Positions 7,843 through 15,961 of a DNA stretch of 33,206 bases are shown one piece after another. The position numbers and the translations under genes are program-made. Source of the stretch: an uncultured Angelakisella sp. (lineage in GTDB: Bacteria > Bacillota > Clostridia > Oscillospirales > Ruminococcaceae); the NCBI GenBank assembly GCA_910585525.1, contig CAJUFR010000021.1, forward strand, positions 1 to 33,206. The letters are read 5' to 3'. The notes under the pieces were generated by a model. It was not told the DNA's origin and searched no databases. It saw only the letters and a list, made by a program, of their open reading frames with translations. Positions within the stretch are counted from its first letter, which is position 1. Every line of letters starts with the position of its first letter.

Positions 7843-9900
7843 ATGGTTCAGCAGAAAAACCAGCGGGACTTTCCCGCTTACCTGTTCCATCAAGGGACCA
7901 ATTACCAGGCCCAGGACCTTCTTGGGGCACATATGACCGAGGACGGGACCACCGAGTTTCTCACCTGGGCCCCCCACGCCAAGGCGGTCAGCGTCGTGGG
8001 CGAATTCAACGACTGGGGCAGGGGCCAGCAGTGGCCCATGGAGCGGATCACCGGCCAGGGGCTGTGGCAGGGCAGCGTGCCCGGCCTTTCGGAGTACGAT
8101 ACCTATAAATATCTCATCACCGGGCCGGACGACATCCAGCGGTTCAAGGCCGACCCCTACGCCTTCCACACCGAGACCCGCCCCGGCAACGCCTCCAAGC
8201 TGTACCGGCTGGAGGGGTACCAGTGGCAGGACGACGGGTGGATGAAGCGCCGGGCCTCCTTTGCCCCCAATTCCTCCCCTGTCAATATCTACGAGGTGCA
8301 CCTGGGCTCCTGGCGCACCTACCCCGACGGCACCCCCTACGACTACCGCAAGCTGGCGGAGGAGTTGGTGCCCTACGTGGCGGAGATGGGCTACACCCAC
8401 GTGGAACTGATGCCGGTCACCGAATACCCCTACGACGGCTCCTGGGGCTACCAGGTCACCGGGTACTTCGCCCCCACCTCCCGCTACGGCACCCCCAAGG
8501 ACTTTATGCACCTGGTGGACGCCTTCCACCAGGCGGGCATCGGGGTCATCATGGACTGGGTCCCCGCCCACTTCCCCAAGGACGAGCACGGCCTGTGCGA
8601 GTTCGACGGCAGCTACTGCTACGAGTACGCCGACCCCCGGAAGATGGAGCACCGGGGCTGGGGCACCCGGGTCTTTGACTACGGCCGGTGCGAGGTCCAG
8701 AGCTTCCTCATCTCCAGCGCCCTGTTCTGGGTGGAAAAATACCACATCGACGGCATCCGGGTGGACGCGGTGGCCTCTATGCTCTACCTGGACTACGACC
8801 GCCGGGACGGCCAGTGGTCCCCCAACGCCTTTGGCGGGCGGGAGAACCTGGAGGCGGTGAACTTCCTCAAAAAACTCAACTCCGCCATCCTGTCCGCCCA
8901 CCCCCAGGTGCTGATGATCGCCGAGGAATCCACCGCCTGGCCCATGGTCACCAAGCCGGACTACGTGGGGGGGCTGGGGTTCAACTTCAAGTGGAACATG
9001 GGCTGGATGAACGACGTGCTGGCCTACCTGTCCACCGACCCCTACTTCCGCAGCTACAACCACGACAAACTCACCTTCAGCATGATGTACGCCTTTTCGG
9101 AAAACTACATCCTGCCCATCAGCCACGACGAGGTGGTCCACGGCAAGTGCTCCCTCATCGGCCGGATGCCCGGGGACTACGACCAGAAGTTTGCCGGGGC
9201 CCGGGCCTTCCTGGGCTATATGATGAGCGCCCCGGGCAAAAAGCTGAACTTTATGGGCACCGAGTTCGCCCAGTTCATCGAATGGAACTTCCAGCAGCAG
9301 CTGGATTGGATGCTGCTGGGGTACGACAACCACCGCCAGCTGCACGACTATGTCCGGGAACTGAACCGCTTCTACAAGGAGAACCCCGCCCTGTGGCAGA
9401 TCGAGGACAGCTGGGAGGGGTACCAGTGGATCGACGCCAACGACAGCAGCCGGAACATGATCTCCTACGTCCGCACCGACGAGGCGGGCAAGCAGGTGGT
9501 GGTCATCGTCAACTTCGCCCCGGTGGCCTGGGAGGGCTGCGTCATCGGCGTGCCGGACGCCTCCAGCTACACCGTGGCCCTCTCCTCCGACGAGGCCCGG
9601 TTCGGCGGCTCCGGCAAGGACCCGGGCCGGCTGAAGGTGGATAAAAAGACCCCCTGCCACGACTTCCAGCAGTCCATCACCCTGGATGTGCCCCCTATGT
9701 CCGCCCTCTACCTGGTAGGGCGCCCCCGCCCCAAGCGGGCCCCCAAGGCGGCGGAGAAGGCACCTAAGACCACCGCCAAGGCGGAAAAGGCCAAGGCGGA
9801 GGCCGAAAAGCCCAAGCGGGCCACCAAGGCCAAGGCGGAAAAGGCCCCCAAGGCTGAGAAGCCCAAAAAGGCCCCCCGCGCCCCGAAGCAAAAGCCCTGA
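7843..9900 (+). CDS. glgB: 1,4-alpha-glucan branching enzyme GlgB with basic tail
   Basis: A 685-residue GH13 branching enzyme, which cuts alpha-1,4 chains and rejoins them as alpha-1,6 branches in glycogen. An N-terminal CBM48-like module (about residues 30-120, with TWAPHAKAVSVVGEFNDW) precedes the catalytic barrel: region I MDWVPAHF, nucleophile Asp308 in IRVDAV, the acid/base in AEEST (361-362), and Asp429 in SHDEVVHGK. After the C-terminal beta domain, residues 627-685 form a tail of about 59 residues made almost only of Lys, Ala, Pro, Glu and Thr/Arg, which ordinary GlgB proteins lack. GGGAGGG lies 8 bases before the ATG at 7843. First gene of glgBCDA. Confidence 0.93.
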   Translation: MVQQKNQRDFPAYLFHQGTNYQAQDLLGAHMTEDGTTEFLTWAPHAKAVSVVGEFNDWGRGQQWPMERITGQGLWQGSVPGLSEYDTYKYLITGPDDIQRFKADPYAFHTETRPGNASKLYRLEGYQWQDDGWMKRRASFAPNSSPVNIYEVHLGSWRTYPDGTPYDYRKLAEELVPYVAEMGYTHVELMPVTEYPYDGSWGYQVTGYFAPTSRYGTPKDFMHLVDAFHQAGIGVIMDWVPAHFPKDEHGLCEFDGSYCYEYADPRKMEHRGWGTRVFDYGRCEVQSFLISSALFWVEKYHIDGIRVDAVASMLYLDYDRRDGQWSPNAFGGRENLEAVNFLKKLNSAILSAHPQVLMIAEESTAWPMVTKPDYVGGLGFNFKWNMGWMNDVLAYLSTDPYFRSYNHDKLTFSMMYAFSENYILPISHDEVVHGKCSLIGRMPGDYDQKFAGARAFLGYMMSAPGKKLNFMGTEFAQFIEWNFQQQLDWMLLGYDNHRQLHDYVRELNRFYKENPALWQIEDSWEGYQWIDANDSSRNMISYVRTDEAGKQVVVIVNFAPVAWEGCVIGVPDASSYTVALSSDEARFGGSGKDPGRLKVDKKTPCHDFQQSITLDVPPMSALYLVGRPRPKRAPKAAEKAPKTTAKAEKAKAEAEKPKRATKAKAEKAPKAEKPKKAPRAPKQKP

Positions 9901-9959
9901 GCGCTTTTCTGAATTAGGAGATACCTTATATTTTCTAGCATCAGGAGGGAGAAAACATT

Positions 9960-11183
9960 ATGTCGACCAAAAAGAAGTGGGTGGCGATGCTCCTGGCCGG
10001 CGGGCAGGGAAGCCGGCTGTACACCCTCACCCAGAAGCTGGCCAAGCCGGCGGTGCCCTTCGGCGGCAAGTACCGTATCATCGACTTCCCGCTGTCCAAC
10101 TGCGTCAATTCCGGCATCGACACAGTGGGGGTGCTGACCCAGTACCAGCCGCTGGTGCTCAACGAGTACCTGGGCAACGGCCGCCCCTGGGACCTGGACC
10201 GGCTGGACGGCGGTCTCTACACCCTGCCCCCCTACCAGAAGAGCTCCGGCTCCGACTGGTACACCGGCACCGCCAACGCCATCTATCAGAACATCAACTT
10301 CATCGAGCGGTACAACCCGGAGCATGTCCTGATCCTTTCCGGCGACCACATCTACAAGATGGACTACACCAAAATGCTGGAGCACCACGAGAAGATGGGG
10401 GCCGACTGCACCATCGCCGTCATCGAGGTCCCCATGGAGGAGGCCAGCCGGTTCGGCATCATGAACACCAAGCCGGACACCCAGATCTTCGAGTTCGAGG
10501 AGAAGCCCAAAAAGCCCAAGAGCAACCTGGCGTCCATGGGCGTCTACATCTTCCGGTGGGATAAGCTGCGCCAGTACCTCATCGAGGACGAGGCGGACCA
10601 GAAGTCGGCCAACGACTTTGGCAAAAACATCATCCCCGCCATGCTGGCAAACCACGAGAAGATGTACGCCTACGCCTTTGACGGCTACTGGAAGGACGTG
10701 GGCACCATCGACAGCCTGTGGGAGGCCAACATGGACCTGCTGGCCCCCAGCGATCCCCTGGCCCTCTACGATCCCGGGTGGAAGATCTACTCCCGCAACC
10801 CCTGCCAGCCCCCCCACTTCCTGGCGGACACCGCCCATGTGGAAAACTCCCTCATCACCGAGGGCTGCCGGGTGGGCGGCGAGATCGACTTCTCGGTTCT
10901 CTTCGCCGGGGTCACGGTGGAGGAAGGCGCTGTGGTCCGTGATTCCATCATCATGCCCGGCTCGGTGGTGAAGAAGGGCGCCCTGGTGCAGTACGCCATC
11001 ATCGCGGAAAACACCGTCATCGGGGAGAACGCCAAGGTGGGCGAGCGCCCGGAGTTGGTGGAGGACAAGAGCCAGTGGGGCGTGGCGGTCATCGGCAACG
11101 GCGTCACCGTGGGCAAGGGCGCCGTCGTTCCCCCCAAGGCCATGATCGAATCCGACATCCAGGAGGTGGAGAGCCATGAGTGA
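9960..11183 (+). CDS. glgC: Glucose-1-phosphate adenylyltransferase GlgC
   Basis: A 407-residue ADP-glucose pyrophosphorylase: ATP plus glucose-1-phosphate to ADP-glucose, the first committed step in bacterial glycogen synthesis. The nucleotide-binding loop LLAGGQGSRL (about residues 11-20), KPAVPFGGKYRIIDFPLSN, the sugar-phosphate region FEEKPKKPKSNLASMG and the GYWKDVGT segment are all present. The C-terminal part has the hexapeptide left-handed beta-helix. GGAGGGAG stands before the ATG. It follows glgB by 59 bases and overlaps glgD by 8, so GlgC and GlgD are probably made in a coupled way and form a mixed tetramer, as in other Firmicutes. Confidence 0.96.
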   Translation: MSTKKKWVAMLLAGGQGSRLYTLTQKLAKPAVPFGGKYRIIDFPLSNCVNSGIDTVGVLTQYQPLVLNEYLGNGRPWDLDRLDGGLYTLPPYQKSSGSDWYTGTANAIYQNINFIERYNPEHVLILSGDHIYKMDYTKMLEHHEKMGADCTIAVIEVPMEEASRFGIMNTKPDTQIFEFEEKPKKPKSNLASMGVYIFRWDKLRQYLIEDEADQKSANDFGKNIIPAMLANHEKMYAYAFDGYWKDVGTIDSLWEANMDLLAPSDPLALYDPGWKIYSRNPCQPPHFLADTAHVENSLITEGCRVGGEIDFSVLFAGVTVEEGAVVRDSIIMPGSVVKKGALVQYAIIAENTVIGENAKVGERPELVEDKSQWGVAVIGNGVTVGKGAVVPPKAMIESDIQEVESHE

Positions 11184-12291
11184 GAGCAAGGTTCTGGGGA
11201 TCGTCTTCTCCAATATGCACGATGACAGGATGGGTGACCTGACCATGGTGCGGACCATGGGCTCGGTGCCCTACGGCGGGCGGTACCGCCTGGTGGACTT
11301 CGCCCTTTCCAACATGGTCAACGCCGGTATCCGGGACGTGGGCATGATCACCAAGTCCAACTACCATTCCCTGATGGACCACGTGGGGTCCGGCCGCGAG
11401 TGGGACCTGGCCCGGAAGATCGGCGGTCTCACCATCCTGCCCCCCTACGCCAGGGCAGGTGCGGGGATGTACCGGGGCAACCTGGACGCCATCAGCAACA
11501 TCTACGCCTTCCTGGCCTCCTCCAAGGCCAAGTACGTGCTGCTCTGTGACTGCGACGTGGTGGCCAACATCGACTACAACGCCATGCTGGCGGAGCACGA
11601 GGAGAGCGGCGCCGGCATCTCCATCCTCTGCGGTCGGTACGACGTGGCCCCCCACCACGGGGAGGACCTGGTCCTCTCCATCCAGGAGGACGGCTTCCTC
11701 CGTGACGCCTTCCAGTCCGCCGACGCCCGGGGGGAGCAGGACGTCTACATGAACGCCGCCATCTTTGACCGGGAGCTGCTGCTGCGGCTGGCGGTGGACG
11801 GGGTGAGCCACGGCAAATACTCCATCAACGAGATCATCCAGGACCAGGCCCGGAGCCACAGCGTCTACTGCTACAAGGGCCACGGCTGGTTCTACCACAT
11901 CCATAACCTCACCGAATATTTTGTGGCCAACATGGCGCTGCTGGACGAGAAGGTCCGGGAGGAGTTGTTCCTGCCGGAGCGCCCCATCCTCACCAAGATC
12001 CGGGACGAGGCCCCGGCCAAGTACGGCCTTTCCTCCAACGTCAAAAACTCCCTGGTGGCCGACGGCTGCATCATCGAGGGCACGGTGGAAAACTCCATCA
12101 TCTTCCGCGGCGTCAAGGTGGGCCAGGGGGCGGTGGTGAAGAACTCCATCGTCATGCAGGGCAGCGTCATCGACGACAACGCCCAGCTGGATTACGTCAT
12201 CCTGGATAAGGACGTGCTCATCAAGGACGGCCGCCGCCTGGCGGGCTACCTCACCTACCCGGTCTATGTCCCCAAAAAGTCCCATATCTAA
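11176..12291 (+). CDS. glgD: GlgD, second (regulatory) subunit of ADP-glucose pyrophosphorylase
   Basis: A 371-residue GlgC paralogue. The fold and landmarks are kept (PYGGRYRLVDFALSNMVNAGI, the DCDVVANIDY segment and a C-terminal beta-helix), but the N-terminal nucleotide loop GGxGxRL of GlgC is replaced by FSNMHDDRMGDLT. In studied Firmicutes GlgD has little or no catalytic activity on its own and raises the activity of GlgC in a GlgCD complex; I infer the same here. Overlap with glgC is 8 bases. An 87-base gap with a stem-loop separates it from glgA. Confidence 0.94.
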   Translation: MSESKVLGIVFSNMHDDRMGDLTMVRTMGSVPYGGRYRLVDFALSNMVNAGIRDVGMITKSNYHSLMDHVGSGREWDLARKIGGLTILPPYARAGAGMYRGNLDAISNIYAFLASSKAKYVLLCDCDVVANIDYNAMLAEHEESGAGISILCGRYDVAPHHGEDLVLSIQEDGFLRDAFQSADARGEQDVYMNAAIFDRELLLRLAVDGVSHGKYSINEIIQDQARSHSVYCYKGHGWFYHIHNLTEYFVANMALLDEKVREELFLPERPILTKIRDEAPAKYGLSSNVKNSLVADGCIIEGTVENSIIFRGVKVGQGAVVKNSIVMQGSVIDDNAQLDYVILDKDVLIKDGRRLAGYLTYPVYVPKKSHI

Positions 12292-12305
12292 CTGGTAAAA
12301 GCGCC

Positions 12306-12330
12306 GCCCTCCGGCAGGGCGCCGGAGGGC
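12306..12330 (+). other. Stem-loop between glgD and glgA
   Basis: GCCCTCCGGC and GCCGGAGGGC form a 10-bp GC-rich stem around AGGGC. No U-run follows, so it is more likely an RNA processing or stability element than a full terminator, and could set the GlgA level apart from GlgB/C/D. Confidence 0.6.
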
Positions 12331-12378
12331 CGGGCGGGTCTTTGCATAACAGCAACAGTTACAGAAAGGCGGATCGTT

Positions 12379-13800
12379 ATGAAGATACTTTACGCGGCCA
12401 GTGAGGCGCTGCCCTTTATCGCTTCCGGCGGCCTTGCCGATGTTGCCGGCTCCCTGCCGGCGGCGCTGCAAAAGGAAGGGGTGGAGTGCCGGGTGGTGCT
12501 GCCCCTCTACTCCGGCATCAAACCCCAGCTGCGGGAAAAGCTGGAGTATGTCACCCACTTTAATGTCCCCCTGTCCTGGCGCAACCAGTACTGCGGCCTC
12601 TTTAAGGCCGACGTGGACGGGGTGACCTACTACCTGCTGGATAACGAGTATTACTTCAAGCGGGACGGCATCTACGGCTTCTACGATGACGCCGAGCGGT
12701 TCGTTTTCTTCTCCAAGGCGGTGCTGGAGATGCTCACCGTGGTGGATTACGAGCCGGACCTCATCAACTGCAACGACTGGCAGACCGCCATGGTGCCGGT
12801 GTTCCTCAACGTCTTTTACCGGGGCATCGAAAAATTCCGCCACCTGCGCACCGTCTTTACCATCCACAACATCCAGTACCAGGGCAAGTACGGCATGGAG
12901 ATCGCCACCGATATCTGCGGCCTGCCCGGCTACGCCGTGAACATGGTGGCCTACGACGGCACCGTGAACATGATGAAGGGCGCCATCGAACAATGCGACA
13001 TGATCTCCACCGTCAGCCCCTCCTACGCCCAGGAGATCCTGGATTCCTGGTTCGGCTTCGGCCTGGACAAGATCCTGCGGGAAAAGGCGTATAAACTCTG
13101 CGGCATCCTCAACGGCATCGACGTGGCGGGCTATGACCCAAAGACCGACCCCGACGTCTACGCCCACTACACCCCCAAGAAGCTGGCCGGCAAGGCGGAG
13201 AACAAGCAGAAGCTCCAGGAGCGGCTGGGCCTGGCCCAGGACCCCAAAAGGCCGCTGGTGGTGGTGGTCTCCCGCCTGGTGGGGATGAAGGGGCTGGACC
13301 TGATCCGGTACATCTTCGGGGAGATACTGGAACTGGGCTGCCAGTTCGCGGTGCTGGGCACCGGGGATTACATCTACGAGAACTTCTTCCGGGAGCAGGC
13401 GGACACCCACCCCGGCACCGTGGCCTTCTGGCAGGGCTTTGTGCCGGAACTGGCCCGGAAGATGTACGCCGGCGGCGACATCCTTCTGATGCCCTCCAAG
13501 AGCGAGCCCTGCGGCCTGGCCCAGATGGTTGCGCTGCGGTACGGCACCATCCCGGTCATCCGGGAGACCGGCGGCCTGCGGGATTCCATCAGCGACCTGG
13601 GCGGCGAGGACGGCAACGGCTTCACCTTCAAGACCTACAACGCCCATGACATGCTGGGCTCCCTGCGCCGGGCGGTGGACCTGTACCACAACGAGGCGGA
13701 GTGGAAGAAAGCGGTGGCCCACGCCATGGTCTGCGACTTCAGCTGGGCCAGTTCCGCCAAGAAGTACATCGAGATGTACGAGAAGATCCTGGCCAACTGA
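12379..13800 (+). CDS. glgA: Glycogen synthase (ADP-glucose) GlgA
   Basis: A 473-residue GT5 glycosyltransferase that adds glucose from ADP-glucose to growing alpha-1,4 glucan. The N-terminal GT-B domain starts with ILYAASEALPFIASGGLADVAGSLP; the C-terminal domain has the nucleotide-sugar site with SRLVGMKGLDLI and the PSKSEPCGLAQM loop with the conserved Glu, and TGGLRDS. In the N-terminal KxGGL motif of many bacterial GlgA proteins the Lys is replaced (IASGGL). Length is normal for the family. GAAAGGCGG precedes the ATG. Last gene of the glycogen operon, closed by a strong terminator. Confidence 0.95.
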   Translation: MKILYAASEALPFIASGGLADVAGSLPAALQKEGVECRVVLPLYSGIKPQLREKLEYVTHFNVPLSWRNQYCGLFKADVDGVTYYLLDNEYYFKRDGIYGFYDDAERFVFFSKAVLEMLTVVDYEPDLINCNDWQTAMVPVFLNVFYRGIEKFRHLRTVFTIHNIQYQGKYGMEIATDICGLPGYAVNMVAYDGTVNMMKGAIEQCDMISTVSPSYAQEILDSWFGFGLDKILREKAYKLCGILNGIDVAGYDPKTDPDVYAHYTPKKLAGKAENKQKLQERLGLAQDPKRPLVVVVSRLVGMKGLDLIRYIFGEILELGCQFAVLGTGDYIYENFFREQADTHPGTVAFWQGFVPELARKMYAGGDILLMPSKSEPCGLAQMVALRYGTIPVIRETGGLRDSISDLGGEDGNGFTFKTYNAHDMLGSLRRAVDLYHNEAEWKKAVAHAMVCDFSWASSAKKYIEMYEKILAN

Positions 13801-13827
13801 AAACAACCCCATCCCCCTCCAAAGAGA

Positions 13828-13853
13828 AAGCCCCGCCGGAAACGGCGGGGCTT
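13828..13853 (+). terminator. Terminator of the glycogen operon
   Basis: AAGCCCCGCCG / CGGCGGGGCTT stem (11 bp) with a GAAA tetraloop, followed by a T-containing tail (GTTTG). Confidence 0.85.
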
Positions 13854-13906
13854 GTTTGCTGCGTCTAATTGGGGGGAATGCTGCGCAGGTCTCCAGGCAC
13901 AAAGCA

Positions 13907-13937
13907 ACGGCCTTCGACCAGTAAGGCCGAAGGCCGT
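13907..13937 (-). terminator. Possible terminator after tRNA-Ser
   Basis: ACGGCCTTCG and CGAAGGCCGT form a 10-bp stem, located 28 bases past the 3' end of the tRNA on the minus strand. The following U-run is broken (TTGCTTTG), so termination is likely but not certain. Confidence 0.5.
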
Positions 13938-13964
13938 GTAGGGCGTGCCTTGGCGGCCACGCCA

Positions 13965-14056
13965 TGGCGGAGAGAAAGGGATTCGAACCCTTGAACGGGT
14001 ATTAGCCGTTACACGATTTCCAGTCGTGCGCCTTAGACCAACTCAGCCATCTCTCC
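13965..14056 (-). tRNA. tRNA-Ser (anticodon GGA)
   Basis: On the minus strand a 92-base class II tRNA: acceptor GGAGAGA pairs with TCTCTCC, the anticodon stem CACGA/TCGTG holds loop CTGGAAA with anticodon GGA, a long variable arm with ACGGCTAATACCCGT follows, and the T arm contains GGGTTCGAATCCC. Discriminator G and an encoded CCA complete the 3' end. Reads UCC and UCU serine codons. Confidence 0.96.
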
Positions 14057-14104
14057 AAGTCCTGTCCAAACAAAAATTTATTCAACTTTGCCTGACAGAA
14101 ATAT

Positions 14105-14133
14105 ATTATATCCTATCCTTCCCCAAAATGCAA
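14105..14133 (-). promoter_or_regulatory. Promoter of tRNA-Ser
   Basis: On the minus strand TTGCAT and TATAAT with 17 bases between, about 50 bases ahead of the tRNA. Confidence 0.65.
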
Positions 14134-14165
14134 GCCCCCCAGGAAATTTTTTCTTTCTTGTTTTT

Positions 14166-14564
14166 TCACCGCCGGTGGTGGCTTTTCAGCAGGTAGCAAA
14201 GGCCGAAGATGGGCAGCGACAGCAGGAACCAGATGGTGCTGTACAACAGGCATATCTGCCCCCGGTAGTGGAAGGGGAGGTCGGAGTAGTCCCAGACGTC
14301 CCAGCCCAGCTTCAGGTTCACCAACCACCCCACCGCCAACTCGTAGCCGGTGATGACGGCGGAGCCCAGGGCGCACCGGGCCGCCGTCCCCCAGCCCTTT
14401 ACCGCCCCGCTGACACGGTAGAGGGTGGAGAGACACAGCCCCCCCGTCACCCCCATGGTCCAGTGGGTGTAGCCCCGCCACAGCACCTCCAGCAGGCTGT
14501 ACCCCGCCGCCCCCAGCAGGAACAGCCCCAGATATTCCCGCAGCCGCTTCCTCCGCCGCTCCAT
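14166..14564 (-). CDS. Small CmpB-type multi-pass membrane protein
   Basis: A 132-residue hydrophobic protein with about four transmembrane helices. The segment KLGWDVWDYSDLPFHYRG resembles the conserved WDYS...G(R/Q)ICL motif of the 'putative ABC-transporter type IV / CmpB' membrane family (PF06541 from memory). The function of that family is not established and no ATPase lies beside it. I place the start at the ATG at 14564 (MERRRKRLREYL), with GGGGGTG upstream; a GTG at 14612 would add 16 residues. The ribosome binding site is part of a stem-loop (14571-14619). It lies 59 bases downstream of the radical SAM gene. Confidence 0.7.
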   Translation of the reverse strand: MERRRKRLREYLGLFLLGAAGYSLLEVLWRGYTHWTMGVTGGLCLSTLYRVSGAVKGWGTAARCALGSAVITGYELAVGWLVNLKLGWDVWDYSDLPFHYRGQICLLYSTIWFLLSLPIFGLCYLLKSHHRR

Positions 14565-14570
14565 AAAAAA

Positions 14571-14619
14571 CACCCCCGCGCAAAAAATACCGTTGCTAGG
14601 TATTCTCCACACGGGGGTG
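14571..14619 (-). promoter_or_regulatory. Stem-loop covering the RBS of the membrane protein gene
   Basis: CACCCCCG and CGGGGGTG pair as an outer stem, and AATACC/GGTATT as an inner one. On the minus strand the outer stem is followed by TTTTTT and then directly by the ATG at 14564. It reads as an intrinsic terminator after the radical SAM gene whose right arm is also the likely Shine-Dalgarno, so it may be an attenuator. Confidence 0.5.
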
Positions 14620-14623
14620 GTAT

Positions 14624-15499
14624 TTATTCATCCCCGGTCCCGAACCGGGTGCGGTAGCCGCAGCGGCGGCATAGCTGCTGGGTGATACGGCGCTCCCGAA
14701 AGCCCTGGGCCATCTCCTCCGGCAGCGGCCGGGCCAGGATGTCCGCCAGTTCCTCCCGGAGAAGGTTGCCCAGGGGACATTCCCCCTCCCCGTCCAGGCA
14801 GCAGGGCACCACCGTGCCGTCCCACAGGACGCCGATCATCCGCCGCACCCCGTAGCAGCTGCCCGGGCCGGGGATGACCGGGGCGGCCAGGCTGGGCCAC
14901 TGGAACTGCCGGGCAAAGCTGACAAAGACATGGGGGGCCAATGTCACCGACCGCTGGCCACTGCGGGCGGCCAGGCTGCCACAGCCGGGGAACTCCTTCT
15001 CCAGCAGGGCCAGCATCCTTTGGCTGGCCGGGTCGGCCTCCCCGCCGCCGTCCAGGGTCCAGACCCGGAACACCGTGTGCTTGCCCGCCGCCGCACCCTG
15101 GCGGGCGTAGGCGGCCAGGGCGGCGACGTAGTCCGGGGCGGGGCCGTGGGCCCCCTCCTGGTAGCTGTGGAGGGAAAGATTCACCTGGCGCAGCGCCGGG
15201 GCCGCCGCCAGGACCGGGGCCAGCTTCGGCACCAAAACGCCGTTGGTGGTAAGGGTCACCTGGAAGCCGTAGTCCCCTGCCAACTCCAAAAACTCCGGCA
15301 GCAGGGGGTGGAGCAGCGGCTCCCCCTTGACGTGGAAGTAAAGGTAGCGGCTGTAGGGGCGTATCTGCTCCAGGGCCCGGAGGAAATCCTCCCGGGAGAG
15401 ATACCCTCCCGGCCGCCGCCCCGGGGGGCAGAAGGAGCAGCGCAGGTTGCATATGTTGGTGATCTCCAGATAGACCTGGCGGAAGCGCCTCCGCTCCAT
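14624..15499 (-). CDS. Radical SAM protein with SPASM-like C-terminus
   Basis: A 291-residue radical SAM enzyme. The 4Fe-4S cluster motif is CNLRCSFC (Cys17-x3-Cys21-x2-Cys24), followed by the GEPLLHP motif (about 59-65) and TTNG. The C-terminal third contains further cysteines (CYGVRRMIG, VVPCCLDGEGECPLGN, QLCRRCGYR), a SPASM-like pattern that binds one or more auxiliary clusters. Such proteins modify peptides or act as anaerobic sulfatase/enzyme activators; no precursor peptide or partner enzyme is visible next to it, so the substrate is unknown. AGGAGGG precedes the ATG by 6 bases. The length is short for SPASM proteins but all motifs are present. Confidence 0.88.
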   Translation of the reverse strand: MERRRFRQVYLEITNICNLRCSFCPPGRRPGGYLSREDFLRALEQIRPYSRYLYFHVKGEPLLHPLLPEFLELAGDYGFQVTLTTNGVLVPKLAPVLAAAPALRQVNLSLHSYQEGAHGPAPDYVAALAAYARQGAAAGKHTVFRVWTLDGGGEADPASQRMLALLEKEFPGCGSLAARSGQRSVTLAPHVFVSFARQFQWPSLAAPVIPGPGSCYGVRRMIGVLWDGTVVPCCLDGEGECPLGNLLREELADILARPLPEEMAQGFRERRITQQLCRRCGYRTRFGTGDE

Positions 15500-15558
15500 C
15501 CATGACCCTCCTTTCCTCCCAAACCATGGAAAAAGGCCGTCCGGCCTCGTTAACTGTC

Positions 15559-15588
15559 CTGATAACGGTACACACCGTCTGTTATACT
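15559..15588 (+). promoter_or_regulatory. Promoter of the small gene at 15620
   Basis: TATACT (15583-15588) is a good -10; CTGATA (15559-15564) is a weak -35 at 18 bases spacing. Confidence 0.45.
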
Positions 15589-15619
15589 GGTGTCAGAAAG
15601 AAAAAAGGAGGACACCATC

Positions 15620-15961
15620 ATGAAAGAACTGTATCTCACCATCACCGATATGACCTTCCTGGCGGAGGGCCGGGTGCTGGGCCGCGGCAGGACGGTGGCC
15701 GCGGCGGCGGGACCGGAGCAGCCCGGGGACCTTTCCCTGGCCCTGGCCGGCGGCACAGCCCGGATGGGGACCTTCTACCCGGCGGAGGGCGAAACGCCCC
15801 GGGGCCACTGGCAGGCGGTGCTGGAGGGGCAGGAGGGGTACGCCGTCACCTTCCAGGGGGAACGCTTTTTGCTGGGGCGGCGTGCCACCGCTGTCACGCC
15901 CTGCACGGCCCCTGCGGGGCCTAACTTGGGTGCGGGGCGATGGTGTGTGCCTGGAGTCTAA
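15620..15961 (+). CDS. Small protein of unknown function
   Basis: A 113-residue protein that I do not recognise. It begins MKELYLTITDMTFLAEGRVLGRGRT and has alternating hydrophobic residues suggesting a beta-rich fold, no signal peptide and no transmembrane helix. GGAGG lies at good distance before the ATG at 15620, and a TATACT -10 is upstream, so expression is credible. The last 20 or so residues (Gly/Ala/Pro-rich) look less ordered, and the TAA stop shares its last base with the start of the repeat at 15961, so the original C-terminus may have been replaced by the insertion. Confidence 0.6.
   Translation: MKELYLTITDMTFLAEGRVLGRGRTVAAAAGPEQPGDLSLALAGGTARMGTFYPAEGETPRGHWQAVLEGQEGYAVTFQGERFLLGRRATAVTPCTAPAGPNLGAGRWCVPGV

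Noticed and set aside
7774..9891. Minus-strand open frame of 705 codons across glgB
   Set aside because: Antisense shadow of glgB with low-complexity composition and no ribosome site.
11104..13965. Minus-strand open frame of 953 codons across glgD and glgA
   Set aside because: It is the mirror of two certain genes in very GC-rich DNA, where stop codons are rare; it shows only His/Val/Gly/Asp-rich shadow composition and no domain.
15501..15575. Upstream extension of the radical SAM gene
   Set aside because: A different frame stays open here but does not contain the CxxxCxxC protein; the ATG at 15499 has an ideal ribosome site.
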